NCBI GenBank assembly: GCA_019418605.1
Contig: DYBN01000020.1
Location: 1-64,000, forward strand
Direction: 5' to 3'
Source of the DNA: Sutterella sp.
GTDB taxonomy: Bacteria; Pseudomonadota; Gammaproteobacteria; Burkholderiales; Burkholderiaceae_F
Length of the DNA: 64,000 bases
Below the pieces are notes generated by a model. It did not search any database. It was given only the letters and a program-made list of their open reading frames with translations, and was not told the DNA's origin. This document shows, piece after piece, positions 9,326-17,887 of this stretch (the stretch's first letter is position 1; every line of letters starts with the position of its first letter). A program made the translations under genes and the position numbers.

Positions 9326-10081
9326 TTAGCCCGCGCCGTACCCGTAGGCTTCCTTCACCTTCTTGGCTTCGGGGCCCTTCAAGAACTCAAGGAAGGCCTT
9401 GGCGGCTTCGGCGTTCTTGCCGTTTTTGAGCTGCACGGCGTCCTGACGGATGGGCGAGTAGTACTTGTCGGGAACAATCCAGCCCGAGCCGCCCGTGAAC
9501 TTGCCGTTCTTGGAGACCTGGCTTAAAGCGACAAAGCCGATGTCGGCGTTGCCCGTCTTCACAAAGTTGAAGGTCTTGCCGATGTTGTCGCCCTCGACGA
9601 ACTTGGGCGAGACCTTGTCCATGATGCCGAGCGCCTTGAGCGTTTCATAGGCGGCAAGGCCGTAGGGAGCGAGCTTGGGGTTGGCAACGGCGCACTTGTT
9701 GAAGTCGCCCGACTTCAGAAGCTTCTCGCCGTCGGTTACCTTGCCCGCGTCGGAGCTCCAGAGCACGAGCTTGCCCACGGCATAGGTAAAGGACGTGCCG
9801 GGCACGCCGTAGCCCTCGTCGAGCGCCTTCTTCGGGGTCTTGGCGTCGGCCGCAAGCAGCACGTCGAAATCCGCGCCGTTCTTGATCTGCCCGTAGAACA
9901 TGCCCGTGCTGCCGAAGCTGAGCACCAGCTTGTGGCCGGTCTGCTTTTCAAAGATCGGCGCAAGCTCCTTGGCCGGGGCCGTGAAGTTGGCGGCCACCGC
10001 CACCAGCACGTCGGCCGCGCTTGCCGCGCAGGCCGCCGCACCAAGAATTCCGGCAAAAGCCAGTTTGATCGAAGTCTTCAT
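9326..10081 (-). CDS. modA: Periplasmic molybdate-binding protein
   Basis: This 251-residue protein starts at MKTSIKLAF, with a signal peptide ending near ASAADV, followed by the family hallmark [19 protein letters not shown] and later FSFGSTG-like and [15 protein letters not shown] segments. It captures molybdate (possibly tungstate) in the periplasm for ModBC. An AAGGGAG sequence lies 12 bases before the chosen ATG. Upstream in-frame starts would add a non-signal extension and were rejected. It is the first gene of modABC and is divergent from modE. Confidence 0.93.
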   Translation of the reverse strand: MKTSIKLAFAGILGAAACAASAADVLVAVAANFTAPAKELAPIFEKQTGHKLVLSFGSTGMFYGQIKNGADFDVLLAADAKTPKKALDEGYGVPGTSFTYAVGKLVLWSSDAGKVTDGEKLLKSGDFNKCAVANPKLAPYGLAAYETLKALGIMDKVSPKFVEGDNIGKTFNFVKTGNADIGFVALSQVSKNGKFTGGSGWIVPDKYYSPIRQDAVQLKNGKNAEAAKAFLEFLKGPEAKKVKEAYGYGAG

Positions 10082-10376
10082 AATCGTATGCATCTCCCTT
10101 TGGGGCATGCCATGCTGCGCATGCACTGGTTGACCAATGGACAGCACCCTTCAATGGCGTTGTCTTAAATCGGAATAGCGCTGTAGCTTATCACGCATTA
10201 TTCACCTTGTGAATAGCCTCGAAAGCGACCGAATCCCGCCTGCGGGCTGCGCTCATTTTTTTCTTCCATCGGCCCGCGCAAGCCGCGCCCCGCCGCACCT
10301 TGTTAGACTCTGCAGAAGGCACGTACGGGCAAACGGCGCGCTTTTATTTTTTCTTCTCACCAGGCGCACTCAAAGC
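10082..10376. promoter_or_regulatory. Divergent modA-modE control region
   Basis: This region of about 295 bases holds both promoters. Its clearest element is a perfect 7-bp inverted repeat with a 3-base spacer, TATTCAC-CTT-GTGAATA (10199-10215). It is a candidate operator for the neighbouring ModE regulator, although it does not match the E. coli ModE consensus as I know it. Confidence 0.5.
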
Positions 10377-11312
10377 ATGCAGCAAAAACCAACCAATCCT
10401 TCGACACAGACATCGAGCCCGGAGCCCAACTCCTGCGGCGGCAGCGCGCAGGCTGCCGCCGGCGCAAACACAAAAGACGCAACGGCACCCGCAGATCAAA
10501 GCGCAGGTGCGGCTTCGCCAGCAAACGAGCGCCCCGCGCAGCCCGATCCGCATCTCATTGCCGCGCCCATTGCGCTCACCCGGCAGCTCGAGCAGCTCGT
10601 CGACAAGCGCATCAACATCCTGCGCCGCATCCGCGAGACGGGCTCCATTTCGGAGGCCGCGCGGCTTGCCAACGTCTCCTACAAGGCGGCCTGGCAGGCA
10701 ATCGAGACGCTTGGCAACCTCGCAGGCGCCCCGCTTGTGCAAAAAGCCGTGGGCGGCACCCGCGGCGGCGGCACGGCGCTCACGCCCACGGGCCTCACGG
10801 TGCTTGAACTCGCCGAAAAGCTCGCGCAGGCCCGCGAGAAGGTCTTTGAAGAATTTGCCTCAAGCGCCCTGCCGCAGCTCATGCCGGTGGGGGCAACGAC
10901 GCTTCGCACCTCGATGCGAAACCAGTTTCCGGTGACGGTAACGAAAATCACCCGCGGCGCGGCAATGGTGCACTTGACGCTTGAAATCGACGCGGAAAAC
11001 ACGCTTCGCGCCACGCTCACGCAGGAAAGCGCCCAGCTTCTTGGCATCACGACGGGATCGAAAATCCTCGCCCTTTGCAAGGCAACGGCCATTGAAATCG
11101 CGCGCGAAGTCAAAGCCGACGAGAAGACCCCGGTGCTGCGAGGCACCGTCGTGCGCTCTTCTCGCAACGACAAGGGGGGAGAGGTGACGATTCGCCTTGC
11201 GGGCGGCACGTCGCTCGTGGGCTTTAGCAGGGCCGGGCACGGCCTGCATCTTGGAGACGAGGCGCAGGCGGCGGTTTCGCCGCAGTCCGTGGTCGTGGCG
11301 CTCTTTACCTAA
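10377..11312 (+). CDS. modE: ModE-type molybdate-responsive regulator
   Basis: The protein has 311 residues from the ATG at 10377. After a low-complexity Ala/Thr/Ser/Pro-rich leader of about 65 residues comes a LysR-like winged helix typical of ModE (ILRRIRETGSISEAARLANV, then SYKAAWQAIETL). Two MOP repeats follow, the first opening with SMRNQFPVTV, which corresponds to the molybdate-binding SARNQ motif. ModE with molybdate normally represses modABC and may activate molybdoenzyme genes. The divergent position beside modABC supports this. The long N-terminal leader is unusual; a later start is possible, but no good alternative ATG precedes the helix-turn-helix. Confidence 0.9.
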   Translation: MQQKPTNPSTQTSSPEPNSCGGSAQAAAGANTKDATAPADQSAGAASPANERPAQPDPHLIAAPIALTRQLEQLVDKRINILRRIRETGSISEAARLANVSYKAAWQAIETLGNLAGAPLVQKAVGGTRGGGTALTPTGLTVLELAEKLAQAREKVFEEFASSALPQLMPVGATTLRTSMRNQFPVTVTKITRGAAMVHLTLEIDAENTLRATLTQESAQLLGITTGSKILALCKATAIEIAREVKADEKTPVLRGTVVRSSRNDKGGEVTIRLAGGTSLVGFSRAGHGLHLGDEAQAAVSPQSVVVALFT

Positions 11313-11695
11313 GGGCGCGAAGCGCATGCCGCTGGCGGCGCGCCTGCAATTTTTTCCCCTGCGCCTCTCCCGCAGAGGTAGCCGAAACGGGGGATGCGCA
11401 AAGCCCCTTTGCCTTGTACTTTCGGGGGAAGCGGGGTTTGCGCAAGGCCCTCGATTGACTTCCGTCAAAGAGTCTTAAGGAAAAATGACGGGATTTTCTT
11501 AAGATTCGCCCTTGGCTGTGCGAGACAGGGAGACGGCAGCCCAAAATCGGGCGGTCAGAGATGCCTGACCATGGAAGACTTTCAGGTCTTCATCTGAAGC
11601 GACGCGTGCGGCCGGCTCGGGCCGGTGGCTCGGTCCCGAGAGTTCAGCACACAAAAACACAAAATCAAGATCGCATTCCCAAGGAGTCTTTCATT
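11313..11695. other. Intergenic region before cytochrome gene
   Basis: These 383 bases hold an FNR-like palindrome (11455-11468) and a longer inverted repeat TCTTAAG/CTTAAGA (11473-11479 and 11498-11504). A strong AAGGAG ribosome-binding site lies at 11681-11686. No coding frame is convincing. Confidence 0.55.
11455..11468. promoter_or_regulatory. FNR/CRP-like palindromic site
   Basis: TTGAC-TTCC-GTCAA is a perfect 14-bp palindrome with the FNR/ANR layout (TTGAT-N4-ATCAA), differing only in the last base of each half. It lies upstream of a cytochrome expected to be anaerobically induced. Confidence 0.5.
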
Positions 11696-12253
11696 ATGAA
11701 CAAGAACAGCAAGTGGTACGCCGGCGCATTGGTTTTAGTCGGCGTGGTGGTGGGCGTGGCCCTTGTGAGCGCCGGCACCTCTGTGGTGCACTGGTCGGGC
11801 TCGACGCAGTTCTGCGGCACGTTCTGCCACTCGATGGACGCGGCCTACGCCTCCTTCCAGAAGGGGCAGCACGCCAAGCTCAACTCGGGCTACGAGGTGG
11901 GCTGCGTGGACTGCCACCTGAAGTATGAGTCCGTCAAGAGCATCAGCCAGGCGCAGGTCGTGGGCCTTCTCTGGCACAAGGCGGTGAGCGGGTCGACCTC
12001 GCTCTGGGGTGAAATCCGCGGCACGATGTCCACGCCCGAAAAGCAGCTCGCCATGCGTCCGGAACTGGCCAAGCACGTCACCGACTGGATGAAGTCTGTG
12101 AACTACGTCACCTGCCGCGGCTGCCATGACCTCAACAACTTCAAGGTGAACCAGGCCAAGCCCATGGTTGCGCAGATGCACAAGGCCATGGCCGACAACC
12201 CGGCCACCGACTGCGTGGCCTGCCACACCGAAGCCGGCCACAAGTACGAGTAA
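11696..12253 (+). CDS. NapC/NrfH-type tetraheme cytochrome c
   Basis: This 185-residue protein has one N-terminal membrane anchor (about residues 8-30) and four heme-binding sites: C40-GTF-C44-H45, CVDCH (70-74), CRGCH (140-144) and CVACH (173-177). This layout matches membrane quinol dehydrogenases of the NapC/NirT/NrfH family, which pass electrons from menaquinol to periplasmic reductases. The first site has three residues between the cysteines instead of two, directly visible in the DNA, and is followed by SM, so Met48 could be an axial ligand as in NrfH. No reductase partner such as nrfA or napA lies beside it. A strong AAGGAG and an upstream FNR-like box support anaerobic expression. Confidence 0.88.
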   Translation: MNKNSKWYAGALVLVGVVVGVALVSAGTSVVHWSGSTQFCGTFCHSMDAAYASFQKGQHAKLNSGYEVGCVDCHLKYESVKSISQAQVVGLLWHKAVSGSTSLWGEIRGTMSTPEKQLAMRPELAKHVTDWMKSVNYVTCRGCHDLNNFKVNQAKPMVAQMHKAMADNPATDCVACHTEAGHKYE

Positions 12254-12328
12254 GGCTTAAGGCGCCTTCAGCGCCTTCAGCGCCCTCAATCCTTCTTTCC
12301 GAAGAGCCCTCTCTTCGAAGAGAACACC

Positions 12329-12373
12329 AAAAGCGCTTCTTTGTGATTCACGGCAAAGAGGCGCTTTTTCTTT
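12329..12373 (+). terminator. Terminator after cytochrome gene
   Basis: AAAGCGC plus CTTTG pairs with CAAAG plus GCGCTTTTT around a loop of about ten bases, followed by T-rich sequence. Confidence 0.7.
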
Positions 12374-12512
12374 GCCTGCTTCCCGTGAAAAAAGGGCCGC
12401 CGGCGGCCTCGGGAAGCCTCAGGCATTCGCGCTACAATGGGTCGGTTTTTTAAGAAACCCCGGTTTGACCGGCCCGGTGCAACCCTCCGCATTGATTCCA
12501 TCGAACGCGCTC

Positions 12513-15185
12513 ATGGCAAACAAAGAACACCACACGATCCATCGCAAGGACTACCGTCCCTACACGCACACGATTGAAAAAGTCGACCTTGACTTTGAGC
12601 TCGATCCGGAATCCACGCTTGTCACAAGCACGATGACGGTCTCGCCGCGGGCCGGGGCGCAGAGCACGGACCTGTTTTTAAACGGCGAGGAACTCTTTTT
12701 TGAAAAGCTCCTGATCGACGGGGCGCCCGCCGACAACCAGCGCTGGAACCTCACAAGCGACGGCAATCTCATCGTGCACGGCGTCAACGCCAGGATGCGC
12801 ATCACGATCGTCAACCGCTTCAGCCCCCAGGCCAACTCGGCCCTCTCAGGGATTTACATGAGCAACGGCGCGTTCATGAGCCAGTGCGAGGCCGAGGGCT
12901 TCAGGCGCATCACGTACTGGCCCGACCGTCCCGACTGCCTGAGCCGCTTTACGGTGACGATGCACGCCGACAAGACGCTCTACCCGGTGCTCTTGAGCAA
13001 CGGCAACCTCGCGGGCCAGGGCGAAGAGGAAAACAACCGGCACTGGGCGAGGTGGGAGGATCCGTTCTTCAAACCCAGCTACCTTTTTGCGCTCGTCGCC
13101 GGCGACTTTGCCTGCCGAAGCCAGACGATCACGCTTGCCGACGGCCGTCAGGCGCTGCTTGAAATCTACACGGAGCCCGAAAACGAGCCCAAGAGCGCCT
13201 GGGCGCTTGAGTGCCTCAAGCGCGCCATCGCCTGGGATGAAAAGCGCTTCGGGCTTATTCTGGACCTGGACCGCTTCATGATCGTGGCCACCAACGACTT
13301 CAACTTCGGGGCCATGGAAAACAAGGGGCTCAACATCTTCAACGCGCGCTACATCATGGCCTCGCCCGACGTGGCCACCGACAGCGACTACCGCGCCATC
13401 GAATCCACCGTGGGGCACGAGTATTTCCACAACTGGACGGGCGACCGCGTGACGCTGCGCGACTGGTTTCAGCTCACATTGAAAGAGGGCCTTACGGTCT
13501 TTCGCGACCAGGAATTCTCCATGGACATGGCCCCGGACGAATCAAGCCGGGCCGTGAAGCGCATCAACGACGTGCGGCTCTTGAGAAACCGGCAGTTTGC
13601 CGAGGACGCCGGTCCCATGGCGCACCCCATCCGCCCCGAGAGCTACCAGGAGATCAACAACTTCTACACGATGACCGTCTACGAAAAGGGCGCGGAGGTC
13701 ATCCGGATGATGCAGACGATGCTCGGGCGCGAGGGCTTTAAAAAGGGGCTTTCGCTTTACATCGAGCGCTTTGACTGCAAGGCGGCCACCTGCAACGACT
13801 TTATCCGCGCCATGGCCGACGCCAACAACGCCGACCTCTCGCAGTTCTCGCTTTGGTGGTCGCAGGCGGGGACGCCGCGCGTGAGCATCTCGACGGCCTA
13901 CGATCCGGCTGCGCGCACCTTCACGGTGCAGGCTTCGCAATCGACGCCCCCGACCCCGGGGCAGCCCCACAAGCTGCCGCTTGTGATTCCAATCTGCGTG
14001 GGCCTTTTGGGCCGCGACGGGCGCGACCTGCCGCTGCGGCTTGCGGGCGAGGCGTGCGAGCCCGCTTCGACCTACAACCTCATCCTCAATCAGGAGTCCG
14101 ACACCTGGGTCTTTGAAAACATCAACGAGAACCCGGTCATTTCGATCGGCCGCGGCTTCTCGGCTCCGGTGATCTTCGACTACAACTACACAAGCGACGA
14201 GCTGGCCTTTTTAGCGCTCAACGATTCGGACCCGTTTAACCGCGCGGAGGCTTTCGAGCGTCTTGCGCTGCAGGCGATCAACCACGTGGCCGATCAGATC
14301 GAAACGGGCATCGATCCCGAGGTGCCCGAAGTCTTTTTGTCGGCCTTTGGCGGCATCTTCAACAACAAGCAGCTCTCGCCCGAGTACCGCGCAGCGGTCC
14401 TTGCCCTGCCCTCGGAAAAAGCCGTCGGCAGGCGGCGCGCGCTTATCAACCCGGACGTCATTCGCCGCGCGGTCGTCTTCGTGACCGAGACGATCGGCAA
14501 GCGCTTTAGCCAGGACTTCAACGCGGCCGATCAAACCTACATGATCTTTGACGGCTACCGGCCCACGCACCAGGATGCGGGCTGCCGCGCGATTTCAAAC
14601 CTTGCGCTGCACTACTGGCTTGCGGGCGGCAACGCCAAGGCACTGCTGTCGGCGCGCGACCGCTTTGAGGAAGCAGACAACCTCACCGACCGGCTTGCGG
14701 CCCTAAAGATGATCGTCAACAGCCAGAGCCCGGCCAAGATCGACGTGCTCAATGCCGCGGGGCAGCTCTGGGCCGACGATCCGCTCCTTTTAAACAAGTG
14801 GTTCACGGTGCAGGCCACGGCGATGAGCTTTCCGGGCGAAGCGCCCGTCGTTGAGCGCATCCGCACGCTCATGCAGTTTGACATCTTCTCGGAGAAGAAC
14901 CCCAACAACGTCTACTCGCTTGTGACCGCCTTCATGACCGACAACGAGGCCGAATTTCACCGGCCCGACGGCTCGGGCTACGACTTCTGGGTTGAGATGG
15001 TGCTGCGGCTTGACAAAATCAACACACACGTGGCGGCGCGCTGCGCCCGGGCGCTTGACAACTGGCGCCGCTACACGCCCGATCGGGCGCGCCTTATGCA
15101 CGATGCGCTCGTGAAGGTTGCGCAGACGCCGGAATTGTCCCGCGCGGTTCGAGAAATCGTCTCCAAGGCGCTCAACAACAACTAA
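12513..15185 (+). CDS. pepN: Aminopeptidase N (M1 family)
   Basis: This 890-residue protein has the length and order of proteobacterial PepN. The substrate-recognition motif GAMEN is at about 266-270 and the zinc site HEYFH at about 302-306, with the third ligand Glu downstream in the [13 protein letters not shown] segment. It removes N-terminal residues from peptides in the cytoplasm and is a housekeeping turnover enzyme. The start at MANKEHH matches the usual N-terminus; the open frame upstream (12372-12512) is noncoding and contains TACAAT near 12432, a possible -10 box. It stands alone, closed by a perfect terminator. Confidence 0.96.
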   Translation: MANKEHHTIHRKDYRPYTHTIEKVDLDFELDPESTLVTSTMTVSPRAGAQSTDLFLNGEELFFEKLLIDGAPADNQRWNLTSDGNLIVHGVNARMRITIVNRFSPQANSALSGIYMSNGAFMSQCEAEGFRRITYWPDRPDCLSRFTVTMHADKTLYPVLLSNGNLAGQGEEENNRHWARWEDPFFKPSYLFALVAGDFACRSQTITLADGRQALLEIYTEPENEPKSAWALECLKRAIAWDEKRFGLILDLDRFMIVATNDFNFGAMENKGLNIFNARYIMASPDVATDSDYRAIESTVGHEYFHNWTGDRVTLRDWFQLTLKEGLTVFRDQEFSMDMAPDESSRAVKRINDVRLLRNRQFAEDAGPMAHPIRPESYQEINNFYTMTVYEKGAEVIRMMQTMLGREGFKKGLSLYIERFDCKAATCNDFIRAMADANNADLSQFSLWWSQAGTPRVSISTAYDPAARTFTVQASQSTPPTPGQPHKLPLVIPICVGLLGRDGRDLPLRLAGEACEPASTYNLILNQESDTWVFENINENPVISIGRGFSAPVIFDYNYTSDELAFLALNDSDPFNRAEAFERLALQAINHVADQIETGIDPEVPEVFLSAFGGIFNNKQLSPEYRAAVLALPSEKAVGRRRALINPDVIRRAVVFVTETIGKRFSQDFNAADQTYMIFDGYRPTHQDAGCRAISNLALHYWLAGGNAKALLSARDRFEEADNLTDRLAALKMIVNSQSPAKIDVLNAAGQLWADDPLLLNKWFTVQATAMSFPGEAPVVERIRTLMQFDIFSEKNPNNVYSLVTAFMTDNEAEFHRPDGSGYDFWVEMVLRLDKINTHVAARCARALDNWRRYTPDRARLMHDALVKVAQTPELSRAVREIVSKALNNN

Positions 15186-15191
15186 CCGTTC

Positions 15192-15216
15192 AAAGGGCGC
15201 CGGCAGGCGCCCTTTT
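15192..15216 (+). terminator. Terminator after pepN
   Basis: A perfect 10-bp stem, AAAGGGCGCC/GGCGCCCTTT, with a GGCA loop and trailing T residues. Confidence 0.8.
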
Positions 15217-15264
15217 CAAGTCTCTTACAAAGCTATTCAAGGCTTTTTCAACACCAAAGAGCAT

Positions 15265-16278
15265 ATGCAGACCATCACTTTAGAGAACTGGCTCAAGCAG
15301 GAAGAATCCGCCAACGGGCTCGATGAAGGGCTCGCGCGTCTGATTTTGGGCGTCTCCCAAGTCTCGCGCGAGATCAGCCGCCGCGTGGAAATGGGCGCGC
15401 TCGGGGGCGTGCTCGGCATGCACGGCACGACAAACGTGCAGGGCGAAGAGCAAAAGGAGCTTGACGTCATCTCCAACGAGATGATGCTCAAGGCCGTTTT
15501 CGCCACGGGCGTCGTGGCCGCGGCCGCAAGCGAAGAGCTCGAAGCTAGCCGCCCCTGCCCCGAACCGGGGCGCCGTCCGTACCTCATTTGCTTTGACCCC
15601 TTGGACGGCTCAAGCAACATCGACATCAACGTCTCGATCGGCACGATCTTCTCGGTGCTGCCCAATCCGCGCGAAGACGACTCAGCCCCCGAAGACGCCG
15701 ACTTCCTGCAGCCCGGCGACAGGCAGCTTGCCGCGGGCTACGTCATTTACGGACCGCAGACGCAGATGGTCTTTACGATCGGCCGGGGCGTGAACATGTT
15801 TACGCTCAACCCGCACACGAGCGAATTCATCCTCACCAACGCCAACGTCAAGATTGAGCCCGCCGCGCGCGAATTTGCCATCAACTGCTCGAACATGCGC
15901 CACTGGCAGCCGCCCGTGAAGCGCTATGTGGCCGAATTGCTCGAGGGGGTCGAGGGCGTGCGCGGCAAGGACTTCAACATGCGCTGGGTGGCCGCCATGG
16001 TCGCCGAAGTGCACCGCATCCTGTGCCGCGGCGGCATCTTCATGTACCCGCGCGACAACCGCGATCCCTCGCGCCCGGGCAAGCTCCGCCTGATGTACGA
16101 GGCCAACCCCATGAGCTGGATCGTGGAGCAGGCGGGCGGCCGCGCCACCAACGGCCTGGAGCGCATCCTTGGCCTTGCGCCTGAAAAGCTCCATCAGCGC
16201 GTGGCGGTCTTTTTGGGCGCAGCCGAAGAAGTCGAGCGCGTCACGCGCTACCACCAGGAAGGCGTTGACTTCCCGTAA
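15265..16278 (+). CDS. fbp: Fructose-1,6-bisphosphatase class I
   Basis: This 337-residue enzyme removes the 1-phosphate from fructose 1,6-bisphosphate in gluconeogenesis. Visible signatures are the metal-binding [11 protein letters not shown] segment (about 110-120), [11 protein letters not shown] near residue 60, and the C-terminal [19 protein letters not shown]. The length is normal for the family. The ATG at 15265 gives the standard N-terminus; the open frame upstream overlaps the pepN end and terminator and was discarded. Confidence 0.96.
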   Translation: MQTITLENWLKQEESANGLDEGLARLILGVSQVSREISRRVEMGALGGVLGMHGTTNVQGEEQKELDVISNEMMLKAVFATGVVAAAASEELEASRPCPEPGRRPYLICFDPLDGSSNIDINVSIGTIFSVLPNPREDDSAPEDADFLQPGDRQLAAGYVIYGPQTQMVFTIGRGVNMFTLNPHTSEFILTNANVKIEPAAREFAINCSNMRHWQPPVKRYVAELLEGVEGVRGKDFNMRWVAAMVAEVHRILCRGGIFMYPRDNRDPSRPGKLRLMYEANPMSWIVEQAGGRATNGLERILGLAPEKLHQRVAVFLGAAEEVERVTRYHQEGVDFP

Positions 16279-16335
16279 GGCCGCAAGACAATAGACAACC
16301 AACCGGCCGGCGCAACACGCGCCGTCGTGCACGCA

Positions 16336-16381
16336 CCCCGCGTCAAAAGGGCTTTAAAAAGGCTCTCGACGCGGGGTTTTT
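16336..16381 (+). terminator. Terminator after fbp
   Basis: CCCCGCGTC (16336-16344) pairs perfectly with GACGCGGGG (16368-16376), followed by five or more T. Confidence 0.8.
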
Positions 16382-16588
16382 GTTTGCGCTTTGCTCAATT
16401 TCCCCAAGCTCTCGCCCGCAGCCGCCCCGTGCGGCTTTTCCTTCTTTTTGCGCACGCTCTTTAGCCTTTTGGCCTCCTTCCGATGGCCGATTCGAGAAGG
16501 CGCGCTTGTGCGCTATCTTTTGGTAGTTACAACACACCGCCCCCCGGGGTCCCCGCCCGCAACCTCACCGATTTTTGAGCGAGGCCGC

Positions 16589-17602
16589 ATGAAACGACGC
16601 ACACTTCTGGAGATGTCGGCCGCCGCCGCAGGCGCGTGGCTCTCCGTGCACGCTTTGCCTGCGGCGCTTGCTGCCAACTCCCGTACGCGGGGCGCCTCCC
16701 CTGCAGACTCCTCCGAGCCCGTTGTCTGGCGGGACATGACGCAACGCGAACTTGAACGCGCCTTGGGCGAAACCGCAGCGTCAGAAAATGCCTCGCAAAT
16801 TGCCGCACGCTTTGCCGCGCGCAGCGCCTATGCCCGCACGATCCTCGGAAACCCCGCGCGCTACGCCTACGGCCCCAAGGAAGCCGAGCGCATCGCCCTT
16901 TATGCGCCCTCTGACGCCGGCGTTGCAATCGAAGGGCCCGCCCCCGTGATGTTTTTCGTTCACGGCGGCGCCTGGCAGTCAGGCACCGCGGACGAGCATC
17001 TCTTTTTGGCCGAGCCGTTTCTGCACGAGGGCTTTTTCTTTGCCCTTGCCGATTTTCCGGCCGTGCAGGAAGTCGGAGGCGACCTGCAGAGGCAGGCCGA
17101 TTCCGTCAAAAAAGCCTTTCTGTGGCTCGCCAAAAACGCCCCGCGCCTTGGGATCGACCCCGAGGGCATCTACGTGTGCGGACACTGCTCGGGCGCGCAC
17201 CACGCGGCGCTTTTGGCGACTTCAATCTGGGCGCAGGAGGGTCTTGCGGCCGACGTCATCAAGGGCGCCGTCTTGATTGGGGGCCTCTATGAACTCAAGC
17301 CCGTACGCCTCTCCGGCCGCAGGCTCCCCAAGCTCACGCACGCCCAGGAAGAGGCCTTGAGTCCCGCGCGGCGCCTTGAGAGCTTAAACGCCGCCCTCGT
17401 CGTGGCCTGCGGCGAGTTTGATTCGCCCGAAGTCCTGCGGCAGTCGCGCGAGCTCTTTGATGCAATGCGGCAAAAAGACAAGCGCACCGTCGCCCTCAAA
17501 CTCTCGTGCTGCAATCATCTCGAGGCCCTCGAGAGCCTCTCGGATCCCGACTCGCCCCTGGCGCGCGCCGCCTTCTCCCTTATGAGAAACCAAGGCGCCT
17601 GA
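16589..17602 (+). CDS. Secreted alpha/beta hydrolase, Cys at nucleophile elbow
   Basis: The protein has 337 residues from the ATG at 16589. MKRRTLLE followed by a hydrophobic Ala-rich stretch ending near LAAN looks like a Tat or Sec signal peptide, so it should act in the periplasm. HGGAW (about 125-129), the elbow GHCSG (about 198-202) and a late NHLEAL (His about 310) place it near kynurenine formamidase and carboxylesterase-type enzymes. Those families carry GHSAG; here the nucleophile position is Cys200 and the next residue is Ser. Cys nucleophiles occur in dienelactone hydrolases, so activity is possible but the substrate is unknown. It stands alone before the AAA+ gene. Confidence 0.75.
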   Translation: MKRRTLLEMSAAAAGAWLSVHALPAALAANSRTRGASPADSSEPVVWRDMTQRELERALGETAASENASQIAARFAARSAYARTILGNPARYAYGPKEAERIALYAPSDAGVAIEGPAPVMFFVHGGAWQSGTADEHLFLAEPFLHEGFFFALADFPAVQEVGGDLQRQADSVKKAFLWLAKNAPRLGIDPEGIYVCGHCSGAHHAALLATSIWAQEGLAADVIKGAVLIGGLYELKPVRLSGRRLPKLTHAQEEALSPARRLESLNAALVVACGEFDSPEVLRQSRELFDAMRQKDKRTVALKLSCCNHLEALESLSDPDSPLARAAFSLMRNQGA

Positions 17603-17887
17603 GCCTTGCTCCCATCGTCTTCCGGAGCGCACGGCTAAACCCGGCGCGCATCCGTCTCGTTGCCTTTTCGTCTTTATCGTCTTCCCGCCACCCGCCATTT
17701 TGGCGACAAAACCGCCCTGTGCGTCAATGGCTGACGCATAGCCCCGAGCCCTGCGTCAATAAACGACGCCGCGTCCTTCACGATTCACTTTGCCGGCGCG
17801 GGGCGTTTCTCGCACGCTCCGGCCGCAAAACAAAGCAAAGAAAAAATCGCGCCGGCCCGAACCCGGAGCGAAGAATGGGAATCGACG
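17603..17887. other. Intergenic region with two palindromes
   Basis: TGCGTCA-ATGGC-TGACGCA (17720-17738) is a perfect palindrome. A second, imperfect copy beginning TGCGTC and ending GACGC lies at 17752-17769. They precede the AAA+ gene and could be operator sites; no known regulator consensus was recognised. Confidence 0.4.

Noticed and set aside
16279..16588. Coding extension upstream of the alpha/beta hydrolase
   Set aside because: The frame is open but crosses the fbp terminator and places the signal peptide internally; the ATG at 16589 with a signal-like N-terminus fits better.
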